From Papiliotrema nemorosa (taxonomy: Eukaryota > Basidiomycota > Tremellomycetes > Tremellales > Rhynchogastremaceae), in NCBI GenBank assembly GCA_032158125.1, contig JASKOT010000029.1:62001-126000 (forward strand): a DNA stretch of 64,000 nucleotides, given 5' to 3'. How positions within the stretch are numbered: the first letter of the stretch is position 1; every line of letters begins with the position of its first letter. This document shows, in pieces, positions 1 to 9,641 of this stretch. A program made the translations under genes and the position numbers. The notes beneath the pieces are model-generated. The model searched no databases, was not told where the DNA came from, and saw only the letters and a program-made list of their open reading frames with translations.

Positions 1-1447
1 CAGGACTCGAACATCCCGCTCCCGTTCCGCTCATGGAGTACGTTCCCGTCGTTCCGTTCAATTGCGAATGGTGCGTGACAAAAGGGTTGGTCACCGTATC
101 GACAGGCATAGAAAGCAAATTGGGTTGACGTAGTCTCGATGTCGTAGGTCTTCTTGTAGGCCGGGGAGGAGGCAGCAAGGGGTGAGCGTGAGAGTGGAGG
201 GGCCCATTGGGACCTGGCGGACCGGATAGTGATACCGGGTACAGGGGAAGCAAGTTTGGTGAAGAATGAGTATGGCGATGGCCTTGTCCCGGATCTCGCG
301 GCGTCTTGGCGGAATGCGAACGACCAAGTCCCATACCTTGACTTGCTTGATTTCTAGGTGGAGTGGATGCCGATCCGGCAGACTGAGACGGAGGCACGGA
401 CGTATCCAGGGATGAGAGTAGTTTGAGTCGTTCTCGGAGTCTATCGCTTGGCTGATCTGGAAGTCTGTCGCTTTGACGGCTTGAAGGCCGTTTGTGCGGT
501 GAGGCGGGGAAAGACCATGTGGCAAGTACCGCTACGTCGGATACGCTCGATGTCGATGCGATACTACTTCGTCTGCCTAGTCTACTAGGTGCACCGGTTC
601 TTGACGGTGGTCGGACATCTTGGACTGACCAGCTTCGAGGTGAGATGGGAGGTCGAGGTAATGGCGGGAGAGGCGGAGGCAACATTGCATTTGGCGGCGG
701 CACAGAGGATACCGATCGAGTGCGACTTTGTGTTTTTGAGTGCGAAGATGGCTTTGGGCCCAGCGACGCGATGGACAATGAGGATGTGGGGCTGGTCAAG
801 TCAAGGGGTTCAATGGGCGTCGCTTTGGACGATCGCCTACCTCTGGGAGCAGCCAATGGGGAAGTAGGTGCACTCGATCCTCCAAACACATCTGTATATG
901 CCGAGGTCTGAATCGTGGTGGTGTTTGATACCTCGGGTCCCATTTCGCACAGTGTCGGCAGGGAGTTACAGCTCGAGCTCGCCAGAGGGTTTCGCGAAAT
1001 CTCGTGCAGTCGTCCTAATGGTCCTGGGTCTCGTGAATCATTATGGGGTCGTCTCGGAATTGCACTTTGCGCTCTTCGATGGCTAGGCCTCCCTGGACTG
1101 CCTCCTCCGGTAACAACCGGTAAAGGTGCGACTGCTCGACGAGACGGAGAGGGCATACTGGCGGCGATGTTGTCTCTTCCGTCCAAAGAATGTATGCTTC
1201 CTCTTCTGCCTCGGGCGATAGCCTCCCATTCTGGCCTGTCGTGCATCACAGATGGACTGGCGGGAAGATGAGAAGAAGCTCGAGAGAGAGAACGACGTCG
1301 AGTGGGTGTGTCATCTGCCAACCCGCGAGGGCGTGGGGTTGTGTTCGATGAAGGGTATACTAAAGGTGGAGAGGTGTTGAGCATCGAGCGGACGCTCGAC
1401 ATGCTAGGCATGGAGGGGAGAGAAGGTATAGCGAATCCTCCCATCAT
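1..1447 (-). CDS. Ser/Pro/Arg-rich protein of unknown function (3' end beyond the window)
   Basis: One open frame on the minus strand runs from an ATG at 1447 to base 1 without a stop, giving at least 482 residues. An in-frame TGA at 1469-1471 with no AG acceptor between it and the ATG supports this start, although an upstream exon could instead be spliced to an AG at 1404-1405 (see 1683-1963). The product is low complexity, rich in Ser, Pro, Arg and Thr, with many SP and RR-S motifs typical of phosphorylated, disordered fungal regulators. No catalytic domain is visible in this part. The opposite strand is also fairly open (492-911, 915-1271), but this is a shadow of the biased codons. I do not recognise the family; a disordered tail of a larger signalling or trafficking protein is possible. 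Confidence 0.7.
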   Translation of the reverse strand, partial: MMGGFAIPSLPSMPSMSSVRSMLNTSPPLVYPSSNTTPRPRGLADDTPTRRRSLSRASSHLPASPSVMHDRPEWEAIARGRRGSIHSLDGRDNIAASMPSPSRRAVAPLPVVTGGGSPGRPSHRRAQSAIPRRPHNDSRDPGPLGRLHEISRNPLASSSCNSLPTLCEMGPEVSNTTTIQTSAYTDVFGGSSAPTSPLAAPRGRRSSKATPIEPLDLTSPTSSLSIASLGPKPSSHSKTQSRTRSVSSVPPPNAMLPPPLPPLPRPPISPRSWSVQDVRPPSRTGAPSRLGRRSSIASTSSVSDVAVLATWSFPASPHKRPSSRQSDRLPDQPSDRLRERLKLLSSLDTSVPPSQSAGSASTPPRNQASQGMGLGRSHSAKTPRDPGQGHRHTHSSPNLLPLYPVSLSGPPGPNGPLHSHAHPLLPPPRPTRRPTTSRLRQPNLLSMPVDTVTNPFVTHHSQLNGTTGTYSMSGTGAGCSSP

Positions 1448-1682
1448 CAATTTGGGTAAGGAGTGTGGTCAAGCCTGTACGTGCTGAGCTGCGAAGTCAG
1501 CTTTCAAGTTGTATCCCAGAACAATCCGGCCGGCAAGGTGATAGGCTAAAAGACGAGTAGACACGACAAACTCCATTGCTGCTCTGTTGCGGCTATGTTG
1601 CATATGCGAGACAAGACGTGATCGAGGGAAAGACGGACCCGTGGTGAAAGGATAGCATGCAGAGGGATGTGTTGAGGCTCAC

Positions 1683-1963
1683 CTGGTATTCTCATACCCG
1701 TACTCGTCGTCCAACTCACCACACTGCTCAAAGGATGGCCCTGCTTGAAGTGTTCGAGATTCGTCCAGTCGAGTCCCAGTAAATGTCGTTCGTTGAGCTA
1801 CGCCGTATAGCAGGAGATGAAGTGGGAGTGGAGTATCGCAGATTGTTCCCAGTCGAGGAATGGTGGAAGATCGTTCAACGTTGATCAGTGCTGAAGCAGG
1901 GGGTTGGACGAACATCAAGCGCAACACCATCGATGCTGTCCACGTCGACGCTACTACTCCCAT
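1683..1963 (-). CDS. Candidate upstream exon of the Ser/Pro-rich gene
   Basis: An ATG at 1963 opens 94 codons that end at a strong donor, GTGAGC, at 1682. Its phase (two bases of a codon) matches an acceptor with a pyrimidine tract at 1404-1405 inside the downstream open frame, so the two could be joined by a 279-nt intron. That is long for this genome. Another donor (GTGAGT) lies inside the exon. The peptide resembles nothing I recognise. It may be a true 5' exon, a separate small gene, or chance. The stretch 1964-2435 shows no coding signal I trust and probably contains the promoter. Confidence 0.3.
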
Positions 1964-2435
1964 AAGACCAAAGATCAGCTGGACATGAAGGTCGTCGATG
2001 ATGTTTCAGACCAAGAGCCTTCCAAGCACCTCGAACGAGTCATCTGGTATATCTCCCGGCACATCTTTCGAGACATGTCAGATCATTCGGACTCCCATTT
2101 TACGCCTCAGCCATTAGACCACGACGATGTCTTTGGGGCCATACATAGGCTGAGGTATATCACTCGAGCTACGGGGACATTGGGACATTTGGCATGGGTG
2201 GAAATGAGAGGGCGGACGAGGAGGCGTTGATCGACATAGCCATGAACAGAGTCTACCTCTAACCGTTTGTTTGGTCCCTCACCGCCGAGTCTGCCTGTTG
2301 AAGAGTCAAACTCCATGGCGGAACCTTGCCATACATACATGCATCCAATGCAACTGCCCGAGCCAGAACCCATATCACTGCCTCGGGTTATGTATGCAAT
2401 TTATGACCGAGCATTGAACTCGAGCAGGCTAGGTC

Positions 2436-3131
2436 TCATAGCTTGCTCGTACCAGCCTCTTTGGCAATCTGCAATCCCCTATCCCCATCTACCAACACAC
2501 ATCGTCCACCCAGCACAACTCTATCTTCCAGATTTCTCTCTTTGACAAATTCCCGAACCTTCTCATCGTCTGCTCCAGGTTGGAACCATACCGCGTGCGG
2601 CTCGTCGCCTGTCGGAGGGGAAGGGTACAGGGATTGAAGGATGGAAAGGGAAATGGCGGGGTTGATAAGTATCGAGATGGATGTTTCTCTTAGGTCGGGC
2701 AGGTCATTCTGACCGTAAGCAAGGAGACGGTGTATCGCAGCAATATATCGCAAGCAGGTGAAATGTCATGTCCAATCCTGAATGTAGCGGGGTCGGGTGG
2801 GCTTACCGCTTCAGTGACAATGTCCATTCCTTCAGCTTGACCACCTTTGCCCGGTCTGACGGGTGTGACGGGCAACCCTCGATCTTTGTACCTTTCGTCA
2901 GTACAGACACATGGGACACATGAGGAACATGTCAAGGTAGCGCAGATGGCGTGTGGTAGATTCAAGGTGTGAACTCACCATCGCAAGACCTGCTTGATCA
3001 GCCATCGCAGGTGGGAGGAGTAGATGAATCACCTTGTTGTCCCATCTCGACTCATCTGTCAATACTCGACCTATGACCGCAAACTTGTCTGCTGACAAGA
3101 AATGCTTCATAGCTGGAGTAATCGTGCCCAT
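2436..3131 (-). CDS. CoA-binding (YccU-like) Rossmann-fold protein, 155 residues
   Basis: Exons 3131-3033, 2989-2979, 2891-2807 and 2708-2436 join in frame to 155 residues. The small single-domain protein matches the CoA_binding_2/YccU family: an N-terminal AVIGRV turn, then a WYKDRGLPVTPVRP strand and loop, a PDLRETSISI segment and a C-terminal region with WFQPGADDEKV. The family resembles the CoA-binding domain of succinyl-CoA ligase; its cellular role is not settled. The second exon is only 11 nt and is needed to build the conserved NKVLRWYKDRG segment; reading through instead would replace it with an unrelated tail. The gene is complete and lies tail-to-head with its neighbours. Confidence 0.85.
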
Positions 3132-3455
3132 CGTGATGCTGTTTCTTTGGAATCACAGGATGAGCAGTAGGGATTAAACGGGGACATTGAATGTGACAGC
3201 CCGGTTGATACCTTAGCCGGATGGTTGAGGGCTCCACCGTATGCCTCGGCTTCCAAGCAAGGTCGCCGCATACATGTATTGCAGTACGAGCCGCCGATAA
3301 AGTCATAATCACAGAAAAGAGTCATCATAATATCATACAATGTCGTATAAAAGCGTTGAAGATTTAACGCTTTTTTGAGCGTCCCGACAGCCTTGATCGT
3401 TAGCCGCAAACAACCTCCAGATCTCCAACGCTCCACCTGGCCGCGCGACAAGCTC
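3132..3455. other. Intergenic: promoter of the CoA-binding gene and 3' region of the next gene
   Basis: This 324-base stretch separates the start of one minus-strand gene from the stop of the next. Short frames here overlap one another on both strands, and none shows splice sites or a recognisable protein. No tRNA or repeat is visible. Confidence 0.5.
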
Positions 3456-6400
3456 CTAGAAAGAGAATGAACTCCACCGTCCGTCCATCGCGGTCCACGC
3501 GTCCATCTTCCTTCGTCTTTGACATACCGTACATGGACACACCCTCAAGCGAACGGTCGCCTCTGACCACGCTTCCTTCAGAATCGCCTGGGTACCTGGT
3601 CCTAACTGATCCACAGGGACAGTCGGGATCCAAGGTATATCTTCCATGCAAGTATGCAGCGTCTTTGCCCGCGGCGGCTCGCAAGGTGTAGGTGATGGTT
3701 TGAAGGGTTGAGGGGAGGGGACGGCAGAGGACGGTGCCGAGTTTGTCAACGTGGTCAAGCTCTCGAAAGCTTCGTTAGCTTCGATGGACTTTATTGTTTC
3801 GTTCAACTCCAGACTGTTGGGTAACATCGGGACATATTCCTCATTCGGCGTAAGAAGCATGGGTCCAGAGCCGGTATCGCTCGAGCCTCTTCTACTCTCT
3901 CCTTCGGGAGTATCGAGGGACGGAGATGATACATGGTCGATCGCGGGTGAATCACGCTTAATTGCGCGGTCGCTAGAATTCAATTCGTGCTTGAACTGGC
4001 TCGTTAGTCTCTGAGAGGCCGGCCAAATGAAAAAGGATTGAATTTCATTCACCTCGATACTTGAAGGAAGAGACTTTCTCTCCTTGGCTGCGCCGGCTTT
4101 CTCCTCTGGCGCGTCTTTTCGTTTCCCCAGGTGACTAGGTATTCCCGTGTGACTCGAAGTCTTTTCATCATCGATGATCATTGAATAGTTGTCTACAATG
4201 TGTCGTTGGCCGGTCGTCGTTTCCTGATTATCGTCTACTAAGCCGTACGGAGGCGGCGAAGATACAACCTCTTGGATGCCATAATCGTTTGCCGGTTGAA
4301 CCTCCACCACCAGTTCAATCCTTGGTACATTGCCGCTTCCTTCGGTCAAGACTCGAGTGCGCTCTGTCCTGTTGACTAGTCCATCGCCCACAAGAGTGAT
4401 TAAATCGGAATCCAATAGGTGGAAGTTCCTTGCCGTATTTGATGCCAGATTCTCGCCAATAAACTTGACATCCTCAGAACCGTCCTCCTCCTCGACCATC
4501 TCCACATCCAAGAGTGCATCCCTTGCGTTGGATTTTGTTCCTTCTGCAACATGTGCTTCCTGTTCCTCCTCGATCGATTCGCTATCATACCAACATTCCT
4601 CTCTACCGAGGTACTGCAAAAGCTGGTCAAAATCCATCGCTGCGCATCGTCTTTGCGCTTCGTCGATATTCGCCGACTGCGACACGATACCATTGACCAC
4701 TTCTTTCAGCGCCGGTTCCAGAATTTCTCGCAATGCGACCGCAAATGCCTGTTCCAAATCTCGAGCTAAACGAGGCGTAGGGAGGAAAGTATCCACTCCC
4801 ATCTGTATCTTCTTCGAATCCAGATTGATCCATCCATTGTGATCATTTCCAATCTTTGCATCTGGCCAATTGTCTGAATCGATATCGATGATATCCTCGA
4901 AAGGATGTTCAGCAGTCTTTGCCAACGTCTCGACGGAAACGTGAGTGGGCGGATCGGAAGGAGTGGCCAATTGAGCAATCTCGTCTTCCGGAGATACCCA
5001 GAATCCAAGCCGGATGCGCGAAAGGACAAAGTGGGTTATGGCTCCTGATCGGAGTTTCTTCCGCATCTGGGATGTCAGTCTGCGATACATACAGCGTAAG
5101 GCTAGCACTCACACGATGGTCCAGGACAAGCTCATAGTCGTCCTCATCCTCTACTTCCACCAGACCTCGAGACTTAAGCTCCATCGCTCTGCGAACATGC
5201 GAGCTCCACAATTCCTGGTACTCCTCTTGTATCGTTTCCACCCATTCATCATCGATTTCCGTCAGAGCCATCATTTGAGCCAAGAGTCTGTTTCGCATTT
5301 CGACCTCTCTCGGAGTTTCTCCCTTGAATGTCCGCATGATCCGCTTCCTAATCACCTCCTCGTGCTCCTGTAATTTGTAGGCGACCCGCTCCAAAGACTC
5401 CCACTTCCCTTGGACCATCAAAAATTGTTGATCCAACATATTCTGTGCCGCCTCTGAAGCCGATCCGAGCCCGTCACTGACGTATTCCGCCCCTGCTAAG
5501 GTTGTGTCGCACGCGTCATCAATTGATAAGATGCCCATACCGAGCAACGGGCCTTCCCGACTGCACTTGTCAATCAGCAGTCGTTTCAGTTGATATCTCA
5601 ATGCCGATTTCCTGCAGTTTGGACAAAGCCAACATCGAGTTCTCGCTTGACCATTTTCATCTGTATCCCACCCTTGAACGTACTTCAACTCTGGTTCAAA
5701 GTCCGAGTCCAAAAATTTGTCTTGATCATCAAAGGTATAGGCCGTATCGACTTCCAAGCAATTATCACAGTATGTCCCCGAATGAACTGGGCAGATTCTG
5801 ATAAGACCCATGTGGGTTGAACGCCGTGTTGTATTTGCCGGAAGAGTGGTTCGTCGTCGAGGTCGATCCAGCCGACAAGGAATACAAATCGATTTGGTCT
5901 GATGCATTGCCAGCGATCGGTGGGATACACCCGGCGCCTGTGTAGGAAAGAGTTTTCGTTTGGCAATCTCGTATTTCAACGTTTCGGCACTCCGTCGAGC
6001 TGTGTCATGGCCGTTGTTGATATTGAGGTTGTACTTTGGCCAGAAAATATGGCTGTCCACTATCGCGTCAGTAATCGGGCGACTTTTGGATTATGGTATT
6101 GCTATATGACTGACCTCCTATTCTCCAAGCTTCACATACCAGACTCAAATCATCCAACTTCATTCGGAGGAAAATGAAGAGGGGAAGGTCGGCCGCATCG
6201 TGATCAGGCGCCCCTCCAATAGAGGGATAATACCATTCCGCGACTGCAGTCGGCACATCATCTTCCAAACCTTTCAGTACATAGTCCACTATTCGACTAA
6301 ATTGATCAGCGACGTACAACCCTGATAGTCCGTAAGAAGTGTGCGATACTCACTGAAATATCGTCGTTGGGATACGAGACCATCCGAGGGTATGGTCCCC

Positions 6401-6655
6401 TCCCTTACTTCGACGCCCAGGTAGAGTGTACTTCATCTTTCTCCTCCTTCCTCTCTCCCAGGCGAGTCTCGGTCCAGGATCCATCTGAGCCGGTGAAGGA
6501 GTTCGGACTCTTCTTGAGCCTCCACCTGATCTACCCTCACCGGCGGATCCTCTCGGACCCGGCGCCCAGTCATCCTGTGGAGTACCAATGCCAATTGAGC
6601 CACTATTCAGCATCGATAGCACCATCGAGGCGGCTTCGTGAGGGTCGAGCGTCAT
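3456..6655 (-). CDS. Large Cys-rich protein of unknown function, 1013 residues
   Basis: Exons 6655-6354, 6296-6115, 6059-5113 and 5066-3456 join in frame to 1013 residues; each intron has GT-AG ends and a CTGAC/CTGAT-like branch site. A Cys/His-rich segment around residues 200-290 (CPVH, CDNC, CWLCPNC) suggests zinc binding. Next come a charged helical segment of about 120 residues, a basic patch, and a long acidic, Ser/Pro-rich region. A second Cys cluster (CPCTVC) followed by an RRRK stretch lies near the C-terminus. I do not recognise the family. A nuclear zinc-binding role would fit but is inference. The start is the first Met after an in-frame stop; 6656-7047 then serves as promoter. Confidence 0.75.
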
Positions 6656-7047
6656 GCTGGAACGCTTGCCTCGAGACGCCCAGGTGATATAGGGATCCAC
6701 GCGTTGAAGGTGTAAGAACGATTGAAATTTCAGCCAATTCGGAGAAACGACAGATACGGCGTATACCTTATATCCCGAGAACAATGAGGATACCCTGATC
6801 GATCATGATGCTCGAGACGTGTGTGTGTTGAATGTGTAGGTTGAACCCAACATGAGGCGGCAGATTACATTCGTCACGGTGATTCCAGCAATGCCGCCGG
6901 CGATAACGTTAATGAAAAAATAGGCGCGCCGATCACTTCGCCACCCCGCATCTGGGCCATGGAGCACCAACTTTATGCCTCGTACGGAAGGAGCAGGGTG
7001 CATGGGATTCAGATGCATGAACAAACAATGTGAGGACGCATGCCTGC
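6656..7047. other. Intergenic: promoter region of the Cys-rich gene
   Basis: The 392 bases lie between the PUS1 stop and the start of the next minus-strand gene. Short minus-strand frames here (for example 7024-6803) carry hydrophobic residues but no splice sites that fit either neighbour. I see no RNA gene or repeat. Confidence 0.45.
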
Positions 7048-9124
7048 CTACCCTTCGAGCTCGCCTCGACGCAATAAATCCTGATCCACCTCTTCATCAT
7101 CACTATCCTCGGCTGCCACACCCTTCTTTCCACCCTCTTTCGCCTCGGCGGCTGCCTTTTCCGAAGCTCTCTTTGCAATCTCCGCCTCGGGAGGGATATC
7201 TCCTTTGGTATTCAAGAAGGACAGCATATCACTCTCTGTCGCGTCCATTTGTCTGATCCACTTGTGGAACCTGTTCATTGAGCTTCGTCCTCATTCATAG
7301 CTATGAGAAGACTTACACGTGAGTCTCGAGCTCGGATTGTCGTAGTCGTTCATAGATGAATTTCAATTTGAAATTCTGCATATCCTCTTTGTAGAGATCC
7401 CAGTCGATAGGTTCTCTCTCGACATTGTCGCCCTTCTTCTGCTCGCCGATCCGGTTATTGTACATTCCAAATTGAGGGGCCTCGAGGAGTAATCCAAGAG
7501 GAGGAGCCTTGGGGATGTGGATTCGTTTCGGGCCAAATGTTTCAGGTAGTAAAGATGGGGGAGAGGCAGTTCGACATGCCAGCATTGCCATGGACATCAT
7601 TTTCCGCTTGTCGTCAGTGCAGTCTGGGTCGACGGTACTCACGATCTGATGCAACATGAAACTTTGTCCGTGGATTTGAACCGAGATCCACTCGATCTCG
7701 CCTACGACCACAGGTTCATTGACCACCAGGGAGATCATATGCCTCTTGACGGATCGCTCGTTGAAAGGTTTCCCGACTGTGTAGTTGTGAAAGTTGCTGA
7801 TCCATTCAGCGGGAGGCTCATCTTTCCAATGAGCACTCACTGGGTCCCCTTGTATTTCTCGATCAATTCCCTAAACCGCTGCAATGTCTGCTGATCCACC
7901 CTCCATCCTCTCCTCCTCTCGTACTCTCCCCTCGTTTTCGGATCTATCGCATTGGAATCACCCTCCGCTTCTCCTGAGGGTAGACTGCCAGCATCGGAAA
8001 ATTCGGCAGCGGGACCCAGAGCATCTCTCCAGCCTGGGGAAGATGCATCCAGCTTTTTAGCGAGGACATCGTTAGACGCGGGCGGTAAGAGACAGTAAGA
8101 TGGTAAAAGGTATTCGTATTTCCGTGAATCACAGCCGCTAACATAAGCCTCCCCAGCCAGCCAAAAAGAGACCGCCAGCTCACGTTCGTGCTTGGAAAGA
8201 CTTCATTGTCCTGACAAAACCCCACATCCGTATCTGATCCGGCAAAAAGGAGTTGACGTGGCTGGCCAGGGTTGTATAACCTTCAGGTAACGGTGGATCA
8301 ATGATCAATTTCATCGAGATGCTATACGTCAGCGTGGAGTCCTAAGCATGTGAGAGCTTCATAAAGTAGCTTACACATTCCCTGCAGCGTGAACACCCGC
8401 ATCGGTTCGAGCTGCTCGTTGAACATCGACCTTTCGATGATCCTCTGAATTGGCTTGAGATACCGCTCCAGCTTTAACCAGCGCTTCAAACACGTCCCCC
8501 TCGATAGTCTTTGATCCGTGATTTTGTCTAGACGTCAGGACGTCCAGTCTCTTTTGACGCGGTTGCCTCACATTTGCATACCAGAGTATCCCGATCCACA
8601 GTATCTCCTGATCAGCACCATCTCACGTGCAAAGCTCTCACTTACCCAATCAACACGGCCACCTTTTTCTTCGGCAGCCTCTTCTCTCCATTACCTTCTC
8701 CATCACTCCCCTCTCCCTCTTTCTTCGGTCGAGGCGTATCCCAATCTCTACCATTCCGTTCTCGTCTATCCCTCGGCTCGCCCTTCCCTTTCCAGTGTTT
8801 CCCTCCTTTAGCAGCGTTACTCTTCCCGCCTTTGTTCTCATTACTGGTCGGTTTCGGCCCCTGATCTTCACCAGCCGGTGCGTCTACCTTGCTATTGGCG
8901 TCGTCGACTGGCTCGGCTGATGCAACGTCGGTAGGTTCGGTGACTTGCTTCTTTGCGGCTGGACCAGGTTCTCCACCTGGTGAAGGTGTCCTAGCCCTTT
9001 TAGACGATTCGCCGGCTGTAGACTCCTCCATGGTGATTCTTCGACGCAGAGAGTGGGTGAGGATGAATGTACAGGTAGGGAAGCGAGCAAATCGTCGAGA
9101 TACCAGACCAAAGGTATATCTCAT
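7048..9124 (-). CDS. PUS1: tRNA pseudouridine synthase 1
   Basis: Exons 9124-8646, 8604-8572, 8527-8375, 8321-8184, 8137-7841, 7796-7643, 7606-7317 and 7270-7048 join in frame to 588 residues. The TruA-like fold is clear: [21 protein letters not shown], then [11 protein letters not shown] with the catalytic Asp at about residue 213, NFHNYT, and LHQIRKMM near the end of the core. The enzyme isomerises uridines to pseudouridine in tRNAs (and some snRNA/mRNA sites) in the nucleus or mitochondria. A low-complexity basic/acidic N-terminal region precedes the core. The second in-frame Met at 9031 gives a 557-residue form; the extra 31 residues of the long form look like a mitochondrial presequence. 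One intron (7642-7607) is only 36 nt. Confidence 0.93.
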
Positions 9125-9357
9125 TCAAAACGATCCCAATCGCATCCCGAAATCTGGCTCCAAAGCATCACTCGACTCTCCCACGGTCCACCCCCCGCAA
9201 AATCTGAAACAACGCCATGACACCTTTTTGCCACTTTGGGTAATTTCTTACACTCTTCGCACACCCTTCCGCCTACCTCGCTGAAGGTGAAAAAGCCATG
9301 ATCTCCATCGTAGAAGCTTCCTTCAACGTTGCAGACGATCATGGAGAGGCATAGACA

Positions 9358-9435
9358 GTCTCCTACCGGATTTGAACCAGTGTCCCCACCTAAAAACATC
9401 GCCGGGTGGAATGCTAACGACTGCACTAAGGAGAC
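9358..9435 (-). tRNA. tRNA-like sequence with oversized anticodon loop (possible pseudogene)
   Basis: Reading the minus strand from 9435, a perfect 7-bp acceptor stem (GTCTCCT with AGGAGAC), a 4-bp D stem, an A-box-like D arm and a 5-bp T stem around a GGTTCAAATCC B box are all present. The anticodon stem is CCACC/GGTGG, but the loop between is 14 bases instead of 7 and has no U at the expected position 33, so I cannot assign an anticodon. A short intron, an insertion into a former tRNA, or a tRNA-derived element would explain it. The family is clear from structure; whether it is functional is not. Confidence 0.45.
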
Positions 9436-9532
9436 GAATGGATTTTTGCCAGGAAACCAAAGTCGACGCTCGCACGGCGCTTCATCAAGTGATCACATTC
9501 CGCTCGTCAGAGTGCAGTCGTTAGCATTCCAC
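9406..9532. repeat. Inverted repeat of a tRNA 5' half
   Basis: A 22-base sequence covering the D arm and the start of the anticodon stem of the tRNA-like gene (9427 to 9406 on the minus strand) recurs exactly on the plus strand at 9511-9532. The arms face each other across 83 bases. The plus-strand copy has no matching acceptor or T arm. Confidence 0.8.
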
Positions 9533-9641
9533 TTTGATCCTGCCTAGTAAGAGGGGCGCTCGCTTGCTCGAGAGGTCATATACATCATCATATAGTACGG
9601 TACAACGGAGATAGGTGCAGTATATGAAAGAAAAACGTCCA

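Larger units (their letters stand above)
9125..9641. other. Intergenic region holding a tRNA-like element
   Basis: This 517-base gap between PUS1 and the SRAP gene holds the tRNA-like sequence at 9358-9435 and an inverted 22-base copy of its 5' half at 9511-9532. The remainder shows no coding signal. Confidence 0.5.

Noticed and set aside
492..1271. Plus-strand open frames opposite the left-edge gene
   Set aside because: The minus strand is open for 1447 bases in one frame with Ser/Pro-rich composition typical of fungi; the plus frames are broken by stops and are Gly/Arg-rich shadows.
4330..4842. Plus-strand ORF of 170 codons
   Set aside because: Antisense to the third and fourth exons of the Cys-rich gene; Ser-rich shadow composition.
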